Position numbers and translations under genes: made by a program | Notes under the pieces: generated by a model | Databases searched by the model: none | Told to the model about the DNA's origin: nothing | What the model saw: the letters and a program-made list of their open reading frames with translations, nothing else | DNA from: Maricaulis parjimensis | Lineage (GTDB): Bacteria > Pseudomonadota > Alphaproteobacteria > Caulobacterales > Maricaulaceae | Direction: 5' to 3' | Assembly: GCF_016817355.1 (NCBI RefSeq) | Contig: NZ_JADOTT010000001.1 | Coordinates: 546,072-610,071 of the forward strand | Length of the DNA stretch: 64,000 nt | In this document: one piece after another, positions 27,083 through 35,267 of the stretch | Layout: every line of letters begins with the position of its first letter | Position numbering within the stretch: the stretch's first letter is position 1

Positions 27083-27781
27083 ATGCGGGAAATCGTCTTC
27101 GATACCGAAACCACGGGGCTGGATCCCAAGACCGGTGACCGGATCACCGAACTGGGCTGTGTCGAGGTGATCGATTTCATCCCTACGGGCCGCACCTTCC
27201 ACACTTATGTGAATCCGCAGCGCGAAGTGCCGGAGGAAGTGGTCAAGATCACCGGTCTGACCACGGAATTCCTCAAGGACAAACCCTTGTTCGAGCATGT
27301 GGCCCAGGAATTCGTCGATTTTGTCGGTGATGCCGTCATGGTGGCGCACAATGCGCCCTTCGACCGCGGTTTTATCAATATGGAATTGGCGCGCCTGGGC
27401 ATCGACATCTATCCGGACGACCGGTTCAAGGACACGGCGCGGATCGCCCGGGCGAAATTCCCCGGCTCCTATGTCTCGCTCGACGCGCTCTGCAAACGCT
27501 TTGATATTTCGCTGGAAACGCGTGACGTCCACGGCGCCCTGATCGATGCCAAACTGCTGGCTGAAGTCTATCTGGAATTGTCGGGCGGCCGGACCCAGGT
27601 GCTGGACCTGTCCGGCAAGGGCGTCGAGACGGCAACCAGCGGCAAGGTGAGCTTTCCGGCGCGTCCGGCGCGTCCGCGGCCCCTTGCTTCCCGCCTGAAA
27701 GACGAAGAGCGCGCCGCCCATTCCGCCTTTGTCGACGAAATGGGCGAAAACGCGCTCTGGAAAGTCCTGACGTTGAACTGA
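27083..27781 (+). CDS. dnaQ: DNA polymerase III epsilon subunit (proofreading)
   Basis: A 232-residue 3'-5' exonuclease of the replicase. Exo I is VFDTETTGLDP with the metal-binding Asp and Glu, Exo II includes VAHNAPFDRGFIN, and Exo III is DVHGALIDAKLLAEVYLEL with catalytic His and Asp. The C-terminal tail is Pro/Arg-rich and likely binds the alpha subunit. It is 35 bases after coaE and converges on secB, four bases from its stop. Confidence 0.95.
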   Translation: MREIVFDTETTGLDPKTGDRITELGCVEVIDFIPTGRTFHTYVNPQREVPEEVVKITGLTTEFLKDKPLFEHVAQEFVDFVGDAVMVAHNAPFDRGFINMELARLGIDIYPDDRFKDTARIARAKFPGSYVSLDALCKRFDISLETRDVHGALIDAKLLAEVYLELSGGRTQVLDLSGKGVETATSGKVSFPARPARPRPLASRLKDEERAAHSAFVDEMGENALWKVLTLN

Positions 27782-27785
27782 CGGC

Positions 27786-28313
27786 CTAGTTGGCAGCCGC
27801 CGGATCGCCATTGCCGTTCGGGGCGGAACCCGGAGCGGCGGCTGCGCGCTGGGCGAGCTGCTGGCGGTAGAGTTGGGCGAAATCGACCGGCTCGAGCATG
27901 AGCGGCGGGAAATTGCCGTCGCGGGTGGCGTCGGCGAGGACGCGGCGCGCATACGGGAAGATCAGGCGCGGGCACTCGATCAGCAGGAGCGGCTCACGCT
28001 CGGTGTCAGCGACATTGGCCATCTGGAACAGGCCGGCATAGGTCAGCTCGGCGATGAAGACGACTTCCTTGGCTTCCTGGTCGCGCGCGGCCCGGGCCGT
28101 GATCGACAGGGCCACTTCGAACGTGTCTTCGCTCAGAGAACGGGCTTTCACGTCGATCGACAGGTCGATACCCGGTGCCGGCTGGCCCGGACGCAGCGTA
28201 TCGGGCGCACCCGGATTCTCGAAGGACAGGTCTTTCACATATTGCGCCAGCACGCGAAGTTGCGGCTGGGTCGGTGCTTGGGTGTCGGCGGGCGTGGACG
28301 GTGCGTCGGTCAT
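27786..28313 (-). CDS. secB: Protein-export chaperone SecB
   Basis: A 175-residue SecB, the tetrameric chaperone that keeps preproteins unfolded and delivers them to SecA. Core motifs: LAQYVKDLSFENPGAPD, FEVALSITARAA, and PLLLIECPRLIFPYARRVLADATRDGNFPPLMLEPVDFAQLYRQQL. Extended, Ala/Pro-rich tails at both ends make it longer than the Escherichia coli protein, which is common in alphaproteobacteria. It is divergent from timA, with 185 bp between. Confidence 0.96.
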   Translation of the reverse strand: MTDAPSTPADTQAPTQPQLRVLAQYVKDLSFENPGAPDTLRPGQPAPGIDLSIDVKARSLSEDTFEVALSITARAARDQEAKEVVFIAELTYAGLFQMANVADTEREPLLLIECPRLIFPYARRVLADATRDGNFPPLMLEPVDFAQLYRQQLAQRAAAAPGSAPNGNGDPAAAN

Positions 28314-28498
28314 GTGAGTCCCCGGATGGGTTCTGTGAAACAGGGTCAGCCCTGTTCAGGCTGAACTAAAACTAGCCGGGCGGTTAGCATGCGCACCCGG
28401 TTGCGGCAAGGCAGGAGCACCGCATGCGGGTGGCTGACGCGACGCGGTTTAGGCCCTATATCTAGGAGACAGACCCTAACCCCAGACAGGCGGACCCG

Positions 28499-29128
28499 AT
28501 GTTCGAGCTTCTCTCAACCCTGCTTTTTGGTGCCGTGGCGGTGTTCTTTGCCATCCGGCTCTACTCCGTGCTGGGGCGCCGGGAAGGACATATGGAAGCC
28601 CCGGCTCCGCGGGATCTGGACGCGGCAAAACGGTCCGATGCAGCGGCCGCCAGCCATTTGCGTCCGGCGTTTGAGGGCCCTGCGGCGGCAGGTCTGGAAG
28701 CGATTGCCCAAGTGGATTCCAGTTTTGATCCGGAACTCTTCCTGGATGGCGCGCGCAAGGCCTATGAAATGATCGTGGAAGCCTTCGCCAAGGGCGATCG
28801 CGACACGCTCAAGGGCCTCCTGGCTCCGCGGGTTTATGAGCGTTATGAGACGGCGATCGCCCAACGCGAAGTGAAGGGCGAAAAAGTGCGCACGGAAATC
28901 GAGCGCATCCGCAAGGCCGATATTATCGAGGCGGGCCATGCCGATCACACCGCCACGATCAAGGTGCATTTCGATGCCGAGATCGCCACGGAAACCCAAG
29001 ATGATGCCGGGGCTGTCATTGCGGGCGATTTTTCCCGTCTGGCCACGGTGCATGAGGATTGGGTTTTCGAGCGCCGCACCGATACAGCCAATCCGAACTG
29101 GGTCCTGGTTCGTGTTGCGACGGCCTGA
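28499..29128 (+). CDS. Tim44-like domain protein (TimA)
   Basis: A 209-residue protein with one N-terminal membrane helix (LLSTLLFGAVAVFFAIRLYSVLG) followed by a Tim44/MRP-L45-like domain: FLDGARKAYEMIVEAFAKGDRDTLKGLLAPRVYERYETAI. In mitochondria Tim44 ties the Hsp70 motor to the import channel; the bacterial relatives are inner-membrane proteins of less certain role. The arrangement secB / timA-mltA is conserved in this group. It overlaps mltA by 17 bases. Confidence 0.85.
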   Translation: MFELLSTLLFGAVAVFFAIRLYSVLGRREGHMEAPAPRDLDAAKRSDAAAASHLRPAFEGPAAAGLEAIAQVDSSFDPELFLDGARKAYEMIVEAFAKGDRDTLKGLLAPRVYERYETAIAQREVKGEKVRTEIERIRKADIIEAGHADHTATIKVHFDAEIATETQDDAGAVIAGDFSRLATVHEDWVFERRTDTANPNWVLVRVATA

Positions 29129-30356
29129 TTTCGCGCTTGCGGCCTGTGCCGCTCTTGTCCTGGCCGCCTGCCAGCCCCGTCCTGAGCCTGAGCCGGACCA
29201 ACCGGAAGCGCCTGTCTATACACCGAGTGCGCTGGATTTCCTGCCAGCGGACTGGGCCGACCTGCCGGGTTGGGGCGAGGCAGACCTGACACCGGCCCTG
29301 GCCGCCTTCCGCCGCAGCTGCGCCCGCATCGCCAATCGCGCTGATGACGAGCCCTTGAGTGCGCGGGCGCCTTGGGCGGGTCGTATCGGGGATTGGCGTC
29401 CGGCCTGCGATACCGCTCTGTTTGTGGGCGAAGACCCGGCCGAGATCCGCACATTTTTCGAACATGTCTTTACACCCGCCCGGGCCCGATCCCTGGATCC
29501 GGAAACGGGAGAAACCGGCCTCACCGGCCGTCTGACCGGGTATTACGAACCCTTCGTGGAAGTCCGGGACATGCCGGGCGGTGAATTCACCCAGCCGCTG
29601 CGCCGCCGTCCCGATGACCTGGTGACCGTGGATCTGGGCTTGTTCGATCCGGACTTGTCCGGCCACCGCATTGTCGGCGAAGTCGAGAATGGACGGCTCG
29701 TCCTCTACAAGGACCGCGCCGAAATCGAGGCCGAGAATGCCGGCGAAATCTTTGCCTGGGGCCGTCCGATCGACGTCTTCTTCCTGCAGATCCAGGGATC
29801 CGGCCGCTTGGTCTTTCCCGATGGTCACCAGGAACGCGCCGCCTTTGCGGCGCATAATGGCCTGCCCTACCGCTCCATCGGCCGCGAGCTGATCCAGCGC
29901 GGCGAGCTGGAGGCCCATGCGGCTTCAAAGGCCGGTATCGAGGCCTGGCTGAACGAGAACGGACCGGAAGCGACCGCCGAGCTCTTCGCCGTGAATCCGC
30001 GCTATGTCTTTTTCCAGACACAGGAATTATCCGATCCGGATCTGGGTCCGAACGGGTCATCCGGTGTCGCGCTGACGCCGATGGCCTCAATTGCGGTGGA
30101 CCCGGCCCATCATGCTCATGGTGTGCCGGTCTGGATGGAAGCGTCCGCCCTGCCGGAACTGGGCGACTGGGCCGGACTGGTGATTACCCAGGATGCGGGC
30201 GGTGCGATTACCGGTCCGCTTCGGGCCGACTTCTTCTGGGGCTGGGGTGAGACCGCAGAACGCCGGGCCGGCAGCACGCGCGGCGATGCCGGCTGGACCC
30301 TGCTTCTCCCGCACACGGTCGTGGCGCGCCTGTTCGCCGCACAGGACCCGGTCTGA
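29112..30356 (+). CDS. mltA: Membrane-bound lytic murein transglycosylase A
   Basis: A 414-residue lipoprotein that cleaves peptidoglycan glycan strands. The best start is GTG 29112, inside the end of timA, giving MLRRPDFALAACAALVLAAC with lipobox LAAC. After a Pro/Glu-rich linker come the MltA barrel (GETGLTGRLTGYYEPFVEV; DVFFLQIQGSGRLVFPDG; GRELIQRGEL) and the C-terminal 3D domain (WAGLVITQDAGGAITGPLRADFFWGWG) with the catalytic Asp. The frame is open upstream inside timA but lacks signal features there. Confidence 0.92.
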   Translation: MLRRPDFALAACAALVLAACQPRPEPEPDQPEAPVYTPSALDFLPADWADLPGWGEADLTPALAAFRRSCARIANRADDEPLSARAPWAGRIGDWRPACDTALFVGEDPAEIRTFFEHVFTPARARSLDPETGETGLTGRLTGYYEPFVEVRDMPGGEFTQPLRRRPDDLVTVDLGLFDPDLSGHRIVGEVENGRLVLYKDRAEIEAENAGEIFAWGRPIDVFFLQIQGSGRLVFPDGHQERAAFAAHNGLPYRSIGRELIQRGELEAHAASKAGIEAWLNENGPEATAELFAVNPRYVFFQTQELSDPDLGPNGSSGVALTPMASIAVDPAHHAHGVPVWMEASALPELGDWAGLVITQDAGGAITGPLRADFFWGWGETAERRAGSTRGDAGWTLLLPHTVVARLFAAQDPV

Positions 30357-30362
30357 CCGGGC

Positions 30363-30953
30363 ATGCCCCGCAAGCGGACCATACGACCGGAGGAGAAAGC
30401 CCTCTGGAAGAAGGTGGCCCGCTCGGTCACACCCTTGACGCCGGAGCGGATGGCGAGCCTGGAGCAGGATGAGCCAAAACCTCCGGCCTCGGTCAAACCG
30501 GATAAGCCGGTCAAGGATGACCGACCGATCCGGACCCGCATGCCCCGCCCCCACAAGCCGCAGGATGCGGCGGTCCACCATCCGCCGGTTCCGCATGACC
30601 GCAGTGCCGAGAAACGGGTTCGCAGGGGGCGGCTGGATATCGATGCCCGCATTGATCTGCACGGTCTGACCCAGGCCCAGGCCCTGTCCTCCCTGCGCCA
30701 TTTCATTTCCATGGCCTATGCCAGTGGCTACCGGACTGTCCTGGTAATCACCGGCAAGGGTTACAAGGCACGTGAGCGCGAGAGTGAGCCCTGGGACTAC
30801 CCGGACGAGCCCGGCGTTCTGCGGCGCAAGCTACCGGAATGGCTGGGACAAGCGGAATTCCGTCAGCAGGTGTCAGGATGCGCGCCAGCCCATATCCGGC
30901 ATGGCGGTAGTGGCGCGTATTACGTGACGCTGCGGGTGCGGCCTAAAGAATGA
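30363..30953 (+). CDS. Smr domain protein
   Basis: A 196-residue protein with a basic N-terminus and a C-terminal Smr domain: [38 protein letters not shown], ending in [13 protein letters not shown]. The D-L-H-G motif and the T-G-x-G segment are the family's nuclease-associated residues; stand-alone Smr proteins are DNA or RNA nucleases (in some bacteria acting on stalled-ribosome mRNA). Its partner here is unknown. It follows mltA by 6 bases and its 3' end overlaps hslU by 11. Confidence 0.88.
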   Translation: MPRKRTIRPEEKALWKKVARSVTPLTPERMASLEQDEPKPPASVKPDKPVKDDRPIRTRMPRPHKPQDAAVHHPPVPHDRSAEKRVRRGRLDIDARIDLHGLTQAQALSSLRHFISMAYASGYRTVLVITGKGYKARERESEPWDYPDEPGVLRRKLPEWLGQAEFRQQVSGCAPAHIRHGGSGAYYVTLRVRPKE

Positions 30954-32250
30954 ATTTGGACAGATCGGCATTCTTGGCCAGTTCGCCGACATGCTCGGCG
31001 ACATAGGCTTCGTCGATCGTCACACTCTCTCCGGACCGGTCGGACGCGGTGTAGGAAATCTCCTCTACCAGCTTCTCCATCACGGTCTGCAGGCGGCGGG
31101 CACCGATATTCTCTACCGTTGAATTCACGTCGGCAGCCAGTTTGGCCAGCGATTTTATCGCCCCTTCCGTGAAGTCCAGCGTCATGCCCTCGGTCTTCAT
31201 CAGCGCCGTATACTGGGTGACCAGATTGGCTTCCGGCTCCGTCAGGATGCGGATGAAGTCGGCTTCGGTCAGTGCATTGAGCTCGACGCGGATCGGCAGG
31301 CGGCCCTGCAATTCCGGCAGCATGTCGGAGGGTTTGGCGACGTGGAAAGCACCGGAGGCGATGAAGAGGATATGATCCGTCTTCACGGCACCATGCTTGG
31401 TCGCCACGGTCGTGCCTTCGATCAGCGGCAGCAGGTCGCGCTGTACGCCTTCGCGTGAGACATCCCCGCCGCGGGCATCGGAGCGGGCGGCGATCTTGTC
31501 GATCTCGTCCAGGAAGACGATGCCGTCATTTTCCGCCAGCTTGATGGCATCGGCCGTGATCTGGCTGTCATCGAGCAGGGCGTCTGCCTCTTCCTCGATC
31601 AGCGGTTCATAGGCGTCCTTGACCTTCATCCGCACGGATTTGGTCTTCTTCGGAAAGCCTTTGCCGAAAATATCACCCAGATTGATGACCCCGGCGCCGC
31701 CGGACGGCATGCCCGGAATGTCCAGCATCTGCATGGGAGAGCCGGTTTCCGACAGCTGGATCTCGACATCCTTGTCGTCCAGCTCACCGGCCCGCAGGCG
31801 CTTGCGGAAACTGTCTTTCGTGCTTTCGCTGGCACCTGGGCCGACGAGGGCTTCCAGAACCCGGTTTTCCGCTGCCGTATGGGCCTTGGCCTTTACTTCC
31901 TCGCGCTTTTTCTCGCGCACCAGGGTGATGGCGACCTCCACGAGATCGCGGGCGATCTGGTCGACATCGCGGCCGACATAACCGACTTCGGTGAACTTCG
32001 TCGCTTCCACCTTGATGAAGGGCGCACCGGCCAGCTTGGCCAGGCGGCGGGAAATCTCGGTCTTGCCGACACCGGTCGGCCCGATCATCAGAATGTTCTT
32101 CGGCGTGACTTCCTCAGCCAGAGCATCGTCCAGCTGACGCCGGCGCCAGCGATTGCGCAGGGCAATGGCAACGGCCTTCTTGGCATCAGCCTGACCGACA
32201 ATGTGGCGGTCGAGTTCGGAGACAATTTCGCGAGGGGTAAAATCGGTCAT
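30943..32250 (-). CDS. hslU: ATP-dependent protease ATPase subunit HslU
   Basis: A 435-residue AAA+ unfoldase that feeds HslV. It starts [37 protein letters not shown]; the Walker A is [17 protein letters not shown], Walker B is [11 protein letters not shown], and the C-terminus NADLSKFIL is the peptide that docks into HslV. Length is normal. Unusually its partner hslV lies 2.4 kb upstream, behind four unrelated genes. Its expression would normally respond to heat shock, but I could not pick a sigma-32 promoter. Confidence 0.98.
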   Translation of the reverse strand: MTDFTPREIVSELDRHIVGQADAKKAVAIALRNRWRRRQLDDALAEEVTPKNILMIGPTGVGKTEISRRLAKLAGAPFIKVEATKFTEVGYVGRDVDQIARDLVEVAITLVREKKREEVKAKAHTAAENRVLEALVGPGASESTKDSFRKRLRAGELDDKDVEIQLSETGSPMQMLDIPGMPSGGAGVINLGDIFGKGFPKKTKSVRMKVKDAYEPLIEEEADALLDDSQITADAIKLAENDGIVFLDEIDKIAARSDARGGDVSREGVQRDLLPLIEGTTVATKHGAVKTDHILFIASGAFHVAKPSDMLPELQGRLPIRVELNALTEADFIRILTEPEANLVTQYTALMKTEGMTLDFTEGAIKSLAKLAADVNSTVENIGARRLQTVMEKLVEEISYTASDRSGESVTIDEAYVAEHVGELAKNADLSKFIL

Positions 32251-32330
32251 GGAGAAAAAGGATCACCTGATGTTTGTCTTGATGTAATCAGGGGATGGAC
32301 GCGAAACCAGCCCTGAAAGGCATTAAAAGC

Positions 32331-32750
32331 ATGGCCCGACCCCGTTTCCACCTGGCATTTCCGGTTGATGACCTGGCGGCGGCCCGCCGTTTCTATGGTG
32401 AGCTGATGGGCTGTCCGGAAGGCCGGTCCAGTGAGAGCTGGGTCGATTTCGACCTGTTCGGGCACCAGATCGTGGCGCATCTCGCACCGGAGGAATGCAG
32501 TGCGGTGAAGGCCGGAGCCGTGGATGGTAAACAGGTTCCGGTTCGCCATTTCGGCCTGCTTCTGGACTGGTCGGACTGGGAAGCCCTGGCCGAGACATTC
32601 GAACAGGCCGGTACCGAATTCATCATCGAACCCTATATCCGCTTCAAGGGTGAAGCGGGTGAACAGGGCACATTTTTCGTCCGCGATCCGGCCGGTAATG
32701 CTCTGGAATTCAAGACATTTCGTGACGAGGCCCAGATTTTCGCGCGCTGA
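32331..32750 (+). CDS. VOC-fold (glyoxalase/dioxygenase-like) protein
   Basis: A 139-residue vicinal-oxygen-chelate protein. It begins RFHLAFPVDDLAAARRFYGELMGC and ends RDPAGNALEFKTFRDEAQIF, with the paired beta-alpha-beta modules and metal-ligand positions His (FHLAF) and Glu (ALEF). Substrate cannot be assigned. The start ATG 32331 fits the family; the frame is open 12 codons upstream. It lies between the split hslU and hslV on the opposite strand. Confidence 0.82.
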   Translation: MARPRFHLAFPVDDLAAARRFYGELMGCPEGRSSESWVDFDLFGHQIVAHLAPEECSAVKAGAVDGKQVPVRHFGLLLDWSDWEALAETFEQAGTEFIIEPYIRFKGEAGEQGTFFVRDPAGNALEFKTFRDEAQIFAR

Positions 32751-32839
32751 GCCTTAACGCCGGATTCATTTTTTAGGAGCCCCATGCTACCGGACTGATG
32801 CTGTAACGTGTTCTGGTTTCTCTTTTCGGGAATGCGAAC

Positions 32840-33340
32840 TTGGAACTTCAAACTCCAAAGCCCTTGGGCAAGAGGTCAGTGGAGCGGCTGGATCAATCGC
32901 AATATCTGCGATGGATCTACCGTCTGGCCTTTGTGCTCCTGTTCCTGACGGTCGGGTATTCCCTCGGCTGGGTCCTCATCGACCTGGCCGTCCGGCTGGG
33001 TCTGGCACCTTCTGTCCTGTGGGGCTGGGATGCGGGCAGCCTCTTCCGCTCCATCGGTTTCTGGCAAGAATTGGCTTTCTTCAGCTCGACCGGCTTGTGG
33101 ATCCTCTGTCTCTGGCTCCTGACGCGCCGCAGTGCTCTCATCCTGCCGGTTTTCCTGGCCGGCTTTGTGCTCTACCGGATCGACAGTCTCCTGCTCACGC
33201 TGAACGAATTCTTCCTGGGCGTCGGCGGGGTGACTTTCAGCCCGATCATCGCCCTCCACCTTCTCCTGATCCTTGCCTTGATCCAGCTCAATGCTGAAGG
33301 CGTGTTCCGACGGGATCGCGGACGGATTCCCGGATTCTGA
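32840..33340 (+). CDS. Four-helix membrane protein of unknown function
   Basis: About 166 residues with four hydrophobic segments (about 29-51, 70-90, 95-118 and 135-150). No family is recognised. The first usable start is TTG at 32840 preceded by GGGAA; a GTG at 32879 would give a shorter form without losing a helix. A mini-frame of four codons with its own AGGAG lies just upstream (32782-32796) and may only be chance. The gene stands between the hslU and hslV genes. Confidence 0.6.
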   Translation: MELQTPKPLGKRSVERLDQSQYLRWIYRLAFVLLFLTVGYSLGWVLIDLAVRLGLAPSVLWGWDAGSLFRSIGFWQELAFFSSTGLWILCLWLLTRRSALILPVFLAGFVLYRIDSLLLTLNEFFLGVGGVTFSPIIALHLLLILALIQLNAEGVFRRDRGRIPGF

Positions 33341-33356
33341 GCCGACGGGCTTCCGG

Positions 33357-33947
33357 TCAGTCAGATAGGGGCCGGGCCATCAGCACGGCGTGCATCTCAT
33401 CAAAACGGGCTTGGGGCCGATCCGCCTCATCACAGCTTGCGCCGCGCGTGATCAGGCTGATGACAATCTCATCATTATAGGCATTGCCGGACAGGAAATG
33501 CTGTTCGATCCACATGGAACCGGCCGGGTTGAAGCCATTGTCCCGAAGCCAGGCGAGGTCATGCTCTCCCTCCACGACATCCGACGGAATGTCGTGACAG
33601 CGGAGGCCTTCTCCGCGAAAACCCGGCGTGGGCCAGGCGGTTTCGGGGAAACGGTCATAATTCGAAGCGCCGGACAGGTCAGCGACATGTTCGGCATGCA
33701 CCATGATGGCCGCATCCGGGCGCAGGAAGGCGGACAGGGTGATCTCGAAGGGCACATCATTGAACCGGGCGGCGCGATCGACGGGCTCTGCCGCTCGCCA
33801 GCTCTCATCGGCCTCGAAACGCAGGCGCAGGGTGTGCTGGGCTTCGAACCCGTTCTCCACGCGCGTCAGATAGGGGAAATCCTGGGCCAGGGCGGGGCTG
33901 GCGGTCAGGATCAGGGCGGCAAGCGCGTAGCGGACAGGCATCATCAT
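33357..33947 (-). CDS. Secreted hypothetical protein
   Basis: A 196-residue protein with a clear signal peptide (MMMPVRYALAALILTASPALAQ, cleavage after about residue 22). The mature part has two Cys (LRCHDIP and GASCDE) that could form a disulfide and segments FEITLSAFLRPDAAIMVHAEHVADLSGASNYDRFPE and GSMWIEQHFLSGNAYNDEIVISLITRG. I do not recognise the family; export to the periplasm is the only secure statement. It is convergent with the membrane protein gene, 16 bases apart. Confidence 0.65.
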   Translation of the reverse strand: MMMPVRYALAALILTASPALAQDFPYLTRVENGFEAQHTLRLRFEADESWRAAEPVDRAARFNDVPFEITLSAFLRPDAAIMVHAEHVADLSGASNYDRFPETAWPTPGFRGEGLRCHDIPSDVVEGEHDLAWLRDNGFNPAGSMWIEQHFLSGNAYNDEIVISLITRGASCDEADRPQARFDEMHAVLMARPLSD

Positions 33948-34015
33948 CTCCGGTCGGGGTTTGCGACCGGGATGCCTGTGAGGCGGGGTTCGGATGCAGG
34001 CCGGCTGCGGACCGG

Positions 34016-34522
34016 TCAGGCGTTGGCCGCTTTCATCTCCGCCGTGAGTGCCAGAAGGCGCTCATAGGCCTGGGGCGTCCAGGTGGCCTTGATGTCATAG
34101 AACTCCTCCACCGCATGATCCTCCGGCGGCAGGATGACCCAGGGCTGTTTGGTCGAGGTGTAGATATGGACGTCCGGCGGCAAAAGGTTCGGATTGTCCA
34201 GTGTACCCACGCGGATGAAGCTGATCCGCTCTTTCAGGCCCCCCATGAAATAATGGCTCCAGACGGCGATTTTGCAGTCCGGACAACGGGCAATGGTCTG
34301 GCCGCGACCGCTGGGCGAGGCCGTGTCGAGATTCTCCACGCGGCCCTGTGTGATGTCCACCTGGCTGGTTTCGAACAGCGCATTGAGGGCGAAGGCCGTG
34401 CCCGTCTGCCGCTGGCACCAGCGGCAATGGCAGCAATGGACGATCAGCGGCTTGCCCTGCAGGCGATAACGGACCTGGCCGCAGGTACAGCCTCCTTCGC
34501 ATGAAGGGTCATGCTGGCTCAT
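34016..34522 (-). CDS. GFA / CENP-V family zinc protein
   Basis: A 168-residue protein of the glutathione-dependent formaldehyde-activating (GFA, CENP-V) family. Zinc-binding cysteines are visible: CEGGCTCGQVRY, then HCCHCRWCQRQTGTAF, and later ARCPDCKIAVW. The prototype condenses formaldehyde with glutathione, but most members have unknown substrates. ATG 34522 (MSQHDPS) is the family-type start. It is part of the set of genes separating hslU and hslV. Confidence 0.85.
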   Translation of the reverse strand: MSQHDPSCEGGCTCGQVRYRLQGKPLIVHCCHCRWCQRQTGTAFALNALFETSQVDITQGRVENLDTASPSGRGQTIARCPDCKIAVWSHYFMGGLKERISFIRVGTLDNPNLLPPDVHIYTSTKQPWVILPPEDHAVEEFYDIKATWTPQAYERLLALTAEMKAANA

Positions 34523-34603
34523 GGCGGTGCCCTTTCCTCGGTATTGTGGGACCGGGGAAGTTAGGCACAGCGTGTTCGATCAGGCAAACCGGCAGGAAAA
34601 GGA

Positions 34604-35176
34604 CTAGTCGGCGCTGAGCGTTTCCACGGTCAGGTTCTCATTCGTATAGACACAGATCCGCGCCGCAATCTCCATGGATTTGCGGGCGATGACTTCCGGG
34701 TCTTCCTCATAGTCGAAAATGGCGCGGGCGGCGGACAGGGCGTAATTGCCACCCGAACCGACAGCAACCACGCCATCTTCCGGTTCCAGCACATCGCCAG
34801 CGCCGGTCAGCAGGAAGGTTTCCGTCTTGTCGCCGACAATCAGCATGGCTTCCAGCCGGCGCAGATAGCGGTCGGTGCGCCAATCCTTGGCCAGTTCGAC
34901 ACAGGCGCGGGCGAGCTGGCCGGGGTATTGTTCCAGCTTGGCTTCCAGGCGTTCAAACAGCGCGAAGGCGTCGGCCGTGGCCCCGGCGAAACCGGCAATC
35001 ACGCCGCCACCGGCCAGGCGCCGGACCTTGCGGGCATTGCCCTTCATCACAGTCGGGCCGATCGAGACCTGTCCATCACCGGCCACGACGAGACGCCCGC
35101 CCTTGCGCACGGCGATGATCGTGGTGCCGCGCCATTGGCTGGCATCGGCATAGTCTGGGGTCATGGATTGCGTCAT
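34604..35176 (-). CDS. hslV: ATP-dependent protease subunit HslV
   Basis: A 190-residue proteasome-like peptidase. The mature catalytic Thr follows the short propeptide at [13 protein letters not shown] (Thr18), after which [22 protein letters not shown] is diagnostic. Starts at 35176 or 35164 differ by four residues of the propeptide that is removed. It forms a complex with HslU, encoded 2.4 kb downstream on the same strand. The upstream 91 bp separates it from the GGDEF-EAL gene. Confidence 0.97.
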   Translation of the reverse strand: MTQSMTPDYADASQWRGTTIIAVRKGGRLVVAGDGQVSIGPTVMKGNARKVRRLAGGGVIAGFAGATADAFALFERLEAKLEQYPGQLARACVELAKDWRTDRYLRRLEAMLIVGDKTETFLLTGAGDVLEPEDGVVAVGSGGNYALSAARAIFDYEEDPEVIARKSMEIAARICVYTNENLTVETLSAD

Positions 35177-35267
35177 CTCGGGCCTTTTGCGCTGGGTCTA
35201 CCCAAGCATGTGGCCGAGTGTAGGGGCAGGATCAAGTCTTCAGGCTGAAACCCGCGGAACCGAAAGC

